A stretch of DNA of 39,400 nt. Origin: Smittium mucronatum (Eukaryota > Kickxellomycota > Harpellomycetes > Harpellales > Legeriomycetaceae). Both the position numbers and the translations under genes were made by a program. Below, one piece after another: positions 34,636 through 39,400 of the stretch (the first letter of the stretch is position 1; every line of letters starts with the position of its first letter). Below the pieces are notes generated by a model. It made no database searches, had not been told where the DNA came from, and was given only the letters and a program-made list of their open reading frames with translations. The stretch spans positions 1 through 39,400 of the forward strand of contig LSSL01002090.1 of the NCBI GenBank assembly GCA_001953115.1. The letters are read 5' to 3'.

Positions 34636-35638
34636 TTATGCTAATTTTTTCCCTTGTCCCCAAAAATGACTGACCCCATTAGGTTTTGAGGATGAACCCA
34701 CTGGCACAGAGGAAGAGGAACTAGACGAAAAAGATTTAAATCCTGAAGATGAGCTTGGTGTTGGTGGTGTGAAATTATTATCAGTTTGGTCGAAAATCCT
34801 TAGATACAACTGAGGGGTGCGGATAAATTGGCGCCTTCCTCCGTGTGCTGGGTAATCTACTTTCAAATAATAGTACAGGCGGGATGCTGCTGCACCGTAA
34901 ATCATGCCATAAGGTATGGCTCCCCCCTTCATGATGAGTTCTATGAACATCAAGAAATAAGGAAAATATCTAGCCTCGATTTTAAAGCCGAACATAACAT
35001 TGATTATTTGGTTATCGTTATATAAACACCACAAGAATATTACAGACATTACCATTCCCCCAGATAAATAATAAACGGGGTAAAAATAAGAAAGCACCTA
35101 AACATTTAAAAAGATATATTTTTCAGAAGGATATAAGAAGGAAATAGATAAGGGAGCTTACACTCATGATTCCCGCACAAAAAGTTAGAAACCAAGCATA
35201 GTCTGCTGATTGGCCGAGAAAAATATTTTCCTCAATAGATGCGGAATCTCGATACAAGTGGAAAAAGTTGAAGAGACCATTTAAACTGAAGCTGATGAAG
35301 GTAAAACCAGTTATGAATCTCCAAATCTTATCGTCATTGTTGAGAAAATAAAATAGAAAATATGAAATTGATTATAGCACGTCAAAAAAAGTAAAAACGG
35401 AATTTTGAAAAATTTCAAAAGATTTATATTGGAAAGAATAGATAGGATTACTAAAAAAACTTACCTCGAAATTTGAATAAATTTTAGGCCACACAAGCAA
35501 AAGACTGAAAGGATCAACTAGATGTAAACTCCCCAAAGTCGATATGACGGCCACTGTGGTTATTAAACCTCGGGTTATCTTGGGTACAGAGAAGTACCAT
35601 CTGGCTAATTCACTGTCTCTAAAACTGGTTCCTGACAT
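34636..35638 (-). CDS. Derlin (Der1/Dfm1-like) ER-associated degradation protein with SHP box
   Basis: Derlins are rhomboid pseudoproteases in the ER membrane that help move misfolded proteins to the cytosol for degradation. Exons 35638-35465, 35326-35162 and 35097-34636 (introns of 138 and 64 nt) give 266 residues. Features: an N-terminal segment before the first membrane span (WYFSVPKITRGLITTVAVIS), the derlin WR dipeptide at 60-61 restored by splicing (NFE|IWRF), several hydrophobic spans, the GxxxG motif GMIYG (177-181), and the derlin signature GGRRQFIRTPQLY (199-211). The cytosolic tail is Ser-rich and ends FWGQGKKL (258-265), a clear SHP box for binding Cdc48/p97. That tail makes it closer in type to Dfm1 or metazoan derlins than to yeast Der1, which lacks the box. 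No rhomboid catalytic Ser/His pair is expected or seen. Confidence 0.93.
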
Positions 35639-36328
35639 TTGTAATAATTTTAAAACTATAGAATGGGTAAATTTTTAGGGATTACACATTCAAGTAAAAG
35701 GGCGGAGAATTTGTATGGATATGAAAAAAAGATAAACCTCTTTTGATCGTTTAACTCACAAAAAAGTATTAAGGGATAATTTTTATCTCAGTTTGTAGTC
35801 TCGAAATTTCCCCAAGTCTCATAAATAAAAATATCCTAAAATATATTTGCATGGGGGAAGGGCCAATTATATAGACGGAGGTCTTAGTGTATTTTGCCGG
35901 GAAGAGCCAATATATTTTTACCACAGATACTAAAAAAGACTGCACCAATTAGACAAAAAAATTTGAGCATTTTATTTCGAAGCATAAATGATAGGCAAAA
36001 TATATTGAGCAAACTGATGGAAAAATATAAAAGTTTGGACTAAAGCTAATTGATTGATTTAATCGATATATCTGCGGCTATAAAGTATATACTTGAAAAG
36101 TGTTTACTATGTTTAAATTGATGAGCCTAATTCTAAGGAAGATCGAAGAAAATAGCTGTCTTATACAAAAATTTTCAAAATAACTTTGAAAATCGCGTTT
36201 TATTCAATGACTAAAAACTAAGCTAGAACTACAGAAAACTATGTTACATACTATTTTGACTTTAATACGACATAGAAGTCAAACTGTTACAGGAAGAGGA
36301 AACGGCGGTGATTTTGATGTATAGGTGT
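35639..36328. other. Intergenic region between derlin and PHP-domain genes
   Basis: About 0.7 kb with no coding-like frame. It contains the upstream region of the derlin gene and the 3' flank of the PHP-domain gene. No repeat or RNA gene is seen. Confidence 0.5.
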
Positions 36329-37841
36329 TTATTGCCTAGATTTTATGATTCTTTTATAAAAAAGTTTGATTAAAGCCCATATTCCTATCAAAACCCCAAC
36401 TATTAGTTCAGCAATCACAAAAAACATAAACATGTACAAAACAAACCAGCCTATTTTCTTTTTATGAATTATTATCCTAGAGGGGTTGCAAAAGCTCCCT
36501 CGAAAAGAATACATTCCAGTAATATGTGTATAGAAATCGGTAAAGTAGTTGGATATCCCCATTAAAGGACCAATTTTCGAGAACTTTTTGGTCAGAGGGA
36601 TGTTATTGGGAGCTCCATCTAAACCAAGAGGATTGACGTAAGGACTACCAGTTGGATCAAATAAAAACGATACTCTTTTCGTCACTTTCATTTCGTGAAA
36701 GATGCCTTCCTTTGAATAGTTTTGTGCCTTAACAACAGTGTACCCAAAAGCAGGAGATGGAAAATGAAGGTCGCTTCCAGCCACACCTATGAGACGCTGT
36801 GAATTATTGGAAACAAAGTAATAAGTAGGCAAATCAAAAACATAAGAATTCACCACTTCAAACCCATCAACTCCCCATTCCAAAAGATCATCATATGAGG
36901 GGTGGTTAGGAAGTCTTGCAGTTAAAGTATCTTGCTGAGTTTCGTTCGACCACCAAATATGGTTCACTATCGCGATTCCACCCAACTCATGGGTTCTGGA
37001 TATAGCTGCCTTAAGCTCCTCATCAGTAGGAGAGTCTCTAACTACTTCTATGGTTTCATTAATATTTATTAAATTCATGTGAATCCTGCAGCATCTATTC
37101 CAATGAAAAAGTTAAAATATTTTAAGTTCAGAAATCCATTTTTTTACTTTTTATATAGATAATATCTTTTAAAAAATATAATGAGACCCATTCTTACGAA
37201 TATTCCATGGCAGGTATAACAATAATATCGTTGGGATGTGCTTCCTAAAAAATTATATAAAAACTGGTTTGAAGTAATCTAATTTTAACATATTTCTTAC
37301 TAAAGCTAACCTTAGCATATTTTTCTGCTTTTAATCCGCCACTAATTGTATTATGATCGCTTACAATTATGGCATTATACCCGTTGCCTATATAAAGATA
37401 ATAAAGTTTTTGTATTTATAGAGAAAAAATATAACTTTGTAATTGTTTACTAATGGCAAGGTCAACTAATTGCTTGGGAGATAAACGACCATCGGAAGAA
37501 GTGGTATGGGAATGAGCATCTAAAAGTATATTATAATCGTCTAGTTTATTATCATAAGGAACCAATCCCTTGGATCTAGGGTCGTATTTCCAATTAAATT
37601 CAGCTTTTGAATAGTCATATGTCTCAAAAGAAAGTTTGGAATTTAGAGAAATAAATGCCAATATGAAGCACGCAGCGACCACAACGTATAATATAAATCT
37701 CTTCCCAACAGATAAACAATATATCTTAGCCGAATGTAGAATACGCGACTTTCTACTAAAGCTTTGTCTTGAATTTGAATTTTCGGGTAATAAAACGGAG
37801 CTTGAACGCGTTTCGGACTTTAAACTATCTACAGTACCCAT
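36329..37841 (-). CDS. Membrane-anchored PHP-domain metal-dependent phosphoesterase
   Basis: Exons 37841-37451, 37387-37311, 37244-37198 and 37094-36329 (introns of 63, 66 and 103 nt) encode 426 residues. A cytosolic, Ser-rich N-terminus is followed by one membrane span (about 49-66), a PHP (polymerase and histidinol phosphatase) domain, and a second span near the C-terminus (about 388-417) with a basic tail. All expected PHP metal ligands appear: DAHSHTTSSDG with H110, H112 and D117, SDHN with H142, E170 in MEYSCCRIHMN together with H177, NH with H217, and GSDLH with D280 and H282. Three of these motifs are assembled or completed only by splicing, which supports the model. PHP enzymes hydrolyse phosphate esters with two or three metal ions; the substrate here is unknown. 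Two spans would place the domain in the lumen or outside the cell if the N-terminus is cytosolic (inference). Confidence 0.88.
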
Positions 37842-37983
37842 TCTTGATAGAAATGGATTATTAGAGAAAACAGATTTCTACTTTTCCATTTCAAGGCTCG
37901 GAATCAAACTTGTTCTTGTTTGAGCTTCGTTAATATACGAGCAGAAATGTCTGCATATACAGCATAAATTAATCGTAATTTAC

Positions 37984-38170
37984 GGCTAGGAGACATTTCG
38001 TTTATTTCTAATTGACCTACATGACATTTTGCCTAATCTTCACCCACTAATAATTTAGTAATAAACACATTTTTTTAAAAGGCATATTTTATAAAAATGA
38101 GCTATTTTTACTGGGTAGATACGTTTTGATTTTATTTTTCTACAGGCTGAATAATTAGGCGAAATGTCAT
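37984..38170 (-). mobile_element. MITE-like element, family A, copy 2
   Basis: The reverse complement of this stretch aligns along its whole 187 bases with 720-906. Ends: ATTAGGCGAAATGTCAT at 38154-38170 and its inverse ATGACATTTTGCCTAAT at 38020-38036, plus the shared outer segment starting GGCTAGGAGACATTTCG at 37984. It is the better preserved copy, since its two inner repeats differ at only one position. It begins about 140 bases upstream of the PHP-domain gene's ATG and could touch its promoter. Confidence 0.65.
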
Positions 38171-38752
38171 ACGGATCAAATATTCTGACTCCGTAATTTA
38201 ATTCTCGTGGCTTTTATAAAAAATATGAGAAATAAAAAACCACTTGTACAAAATTATTGGTGGATTTGCATAGTACGACATTGGACATATTCTGCCCATT
38301 TAGGATTTGGTTCTGCGGAGGGACATTCTGCCAACTCTACGTTTTTAATGGTGTCAGAACTATTTGCTTACTACCAATTCACATAATGGTCATTTCGCTT
38401 ACTTTTTAGCCAATAAATAGTGATAATTAAGATTCGAATTTTTTGATGCATGGTTTTTGGAAATACACAAATTTCATTTGCCAACACAAACTTAATCATG
38501 TAAAAAAATAGGTAGCGAAAGAAGACGAAATGGTAGTATGCAATAGTCATGGCACCGTTTTTAATATTCCCCACGTTATATGTATTAATTAACAATTGTT
38601 ATTATTAATTGTTCGTATATTTATAGTCAATGACTATTATTTTCCCCTCGGACCTTTTAAGAATTAAATTCTACTGGCAAATTGAAGGTAGCAGAAGGTG
38701 GAAGCCTTCAAACTAAGTCAAATCAGAGTAAACATAGCTTTTTGAAACTAAT
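38171..38752. other. Intergenic with possible old element fragments
   Basis: The stretch contains GGACATATTCTGCCCATTT (38284-38302), GGGACATTCTGCC (38320-38332) and GGTCATTTCGCTTACTTTTT (38388-38407). These resemble the family A ends but do not form a complete copy. No coding frame is supported. Confidence 0.3.
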
Positions 38753-39075
38753 CCCTTCGAGGCCAATGGTACAAAAATAGCTTTTACTTTTCGTTTAACC
38801 CTTTCAGGGGCAATGGTACAAAAAATGGCTTTCACTTTTTTATAAATGTTTTCATTAGACTAATATTATTTGCATACAATTGGTTAAATCAAGAAGTTAG
38901 GCCAGTTGAAAGGGTTGATTTGAGCAAATAGGAGTGAGACTTAAATTTGGGTCCGGAAAGGGTTAATGTAATCACTAGATAAACAATAAAGTGTCATATT
39001 GGCCAAATAAAGCTAGAACTGAATTTATCGATACAAGCAAATAGGAATGTATAAAGAGCTTGGGCCTAGGAAGAG
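38753..39075 (+). mobile_element. Family B TTAA-type MITE, older outer copy, interrupted
   Basis: The 5' part (CCCTTCGAGGCCAATGGTAC onward, 38753-38794) and the 3' part (38967-39075, with GCAAATAGGAATG and GGGCCTAGGAAGAGTTAT) each align with the matching halves of the inner copy, and together make one element. The inner copy sits between them at a TTAA. The ends are worn (TAATCCCTTCG and GGAAGAGTTAT instead of TTAACCCTTTC and GGAAAGGGTTAA), so this copy is older. Confidence 0.65.
38799..38962 (+). mobile_element. Family B TTAA-type (piggyBac-like) MITE, fresh inner copy
   Basis: A 164-base element lies exactly between two TTAA tetranucleotides (38795-38798 and 38963-38966). Its ends are CCCTTTCAGG and CCGGAAAGGG, imperfect inverse copies of about 9 in 10 bases. 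It has no coding capacity. TTAA duplication and CCCTTT ends are established hallmarks of the piggyBac superfamily. It lies inside an older copy of the same family. Confidence 0.75.
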
Positions 39076-39079
39076 TTAT

Positions 39080-39400
39080 TATGCACCCAGTGCAATATCT
39101 GAATTTAATTACATCCTCTGCTTTTTTATCAAATAAAAGCACCGTAATCATTAAATACATCATTTTTCAAAAACTATGGAGAATTAAGTAATCATTGGAT
39201 AAAACGATAAAATATGGTTTTACTGAAGTACCAAACGTTTTTTTTGAGAAAAACGCGTTTTATTGATAAATCTAAGCTTTTTTCAACTTTTATGTATTTT
39301 TTTAAAAACAACGGATTTCTCTATTTTTTTTTTTTGTATCTCGACATTTTTAATGTAAGATAATGTCGCTAAAAAATATAATGAAAAAATATGAAAAAAA
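39080..39400. other. Terminal AT-rich intergenic DNA
   Basis: No gene is supported. GTAATCATTGGATAAAACGA near 39190 resembles an internal part of family B (GTAATCACTAGATAAACAAT at about 38969), so a further fragment of that family may be present. The window ends in A-rich DNA. Confidence 0.4.

Noticed and set aside
35097..35099. Derlin third exon as an independent gene starting at 35097
   Set aside because: Position 35097 is a GTG directly after an intron AG; joining to two upstream exons gives a complete derlin with the WR motif.
37636..37923. 95-codon plus-strand frame opposite the PHP gene start
   Set aside because: It is antisense to exon 1 of the PHP gene, whose splicing restores a full metal site.
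38975..39163. 62-codon minus-strand frame at the right end
   Set aside because: It overlaps the 3' half of the outer TTAA MITE and has no motif.
1..39400. tRNA genes or CRISPR arrays
   Set aside because: No cloverleaf-compatible A and B box pair and no regularly spaced direct repeat was seen by eye; the gene set is eukaryotic, so CRISPR is not expected. A tRNAscan run would be decisive for tRNAs.

Overview
The window reads as nuclear DNA of an AT-rich fungus. The genes are eukaryotic and intron-bearing (short GT-AG introns of 63 to 138 nt). One gene encodes a KTR/KRE2-type (GT15) Golgi mannosyltransferase, a family known essentially from fungi. The overall style (strong A/T bias, short introns, decayed LINE pieces, sparse genes) would fit an early-diverging lineage such as the Kickxellomycotina/Harpellales gut fungi, but that placement is inference from style, not from a marker gene.

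Layout. 1-480: a GC-richer stretch that looks like the 3' tail of a retroelement. 720-906: a small terminal-inverted-repeat element. 2023-3117 (+): single-exon GT15 alpha-1,2-mannosyltransferase. 3118-18499: about 15 kb with no convincing intact gene, most of it extremely AT-rich. It holds one possible orphan exon (4316-4453, -), one TTAA-type MITE (about 5002-5163) and a 1.5 kb element with arms of about 200-235 bp in inverted orientation (12526-14034). 18500-20437 (-): five-exon CCT5, the epsilon subunit of the TRiC/CCT chaperonin. 20627-21613 (+): coding-like debris of an unrecognised gene. 22354-26298 (+): three-exon VPS39/VAM6, the HOPS/CORVET-type tethering subunit. 27395-27838 (-): decayed reverse transcriptase. 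28289-32745 (-): three-exon, 1427-residue coiled-coil protein whose N-terminus resembles golgin GM130. 34636-35638 (-): three-exon derlin with a Cdc48-binding SHP box. 36329-37841 (-): four-exon membrane-anchored PHP-domain metal phosphoesterase. 37984-39080: more small DNA elements, including a TTAA MITE nested inside an older copy of itself.

The protein genes are housekeeping. Four of the six act on endomembranes: ER quality control (derlin), Golgi glycosylation (GT15), Golgi matrix/tethering (golgin-like) and late-endosome/vacuole tethering (VPS39). There is no sign of an operon or functional cluster and I read the grouping as chance. Gene models were built by hand; in each spliced gene the junctions restore one reading frame, and where the family is recognised they restore family motifs.

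I did not find a convincing new molecular system. The observations most worth following are the repeat landscape (two MITE families at opposite ends of the window, one nested insertion, one long-inverted-repeat element inside an AT-rich desert that could also be read as a centromere-like core), the split zinc-binding motif at the C-terminus of VPS39, and two decayed or orphan coding stretches.
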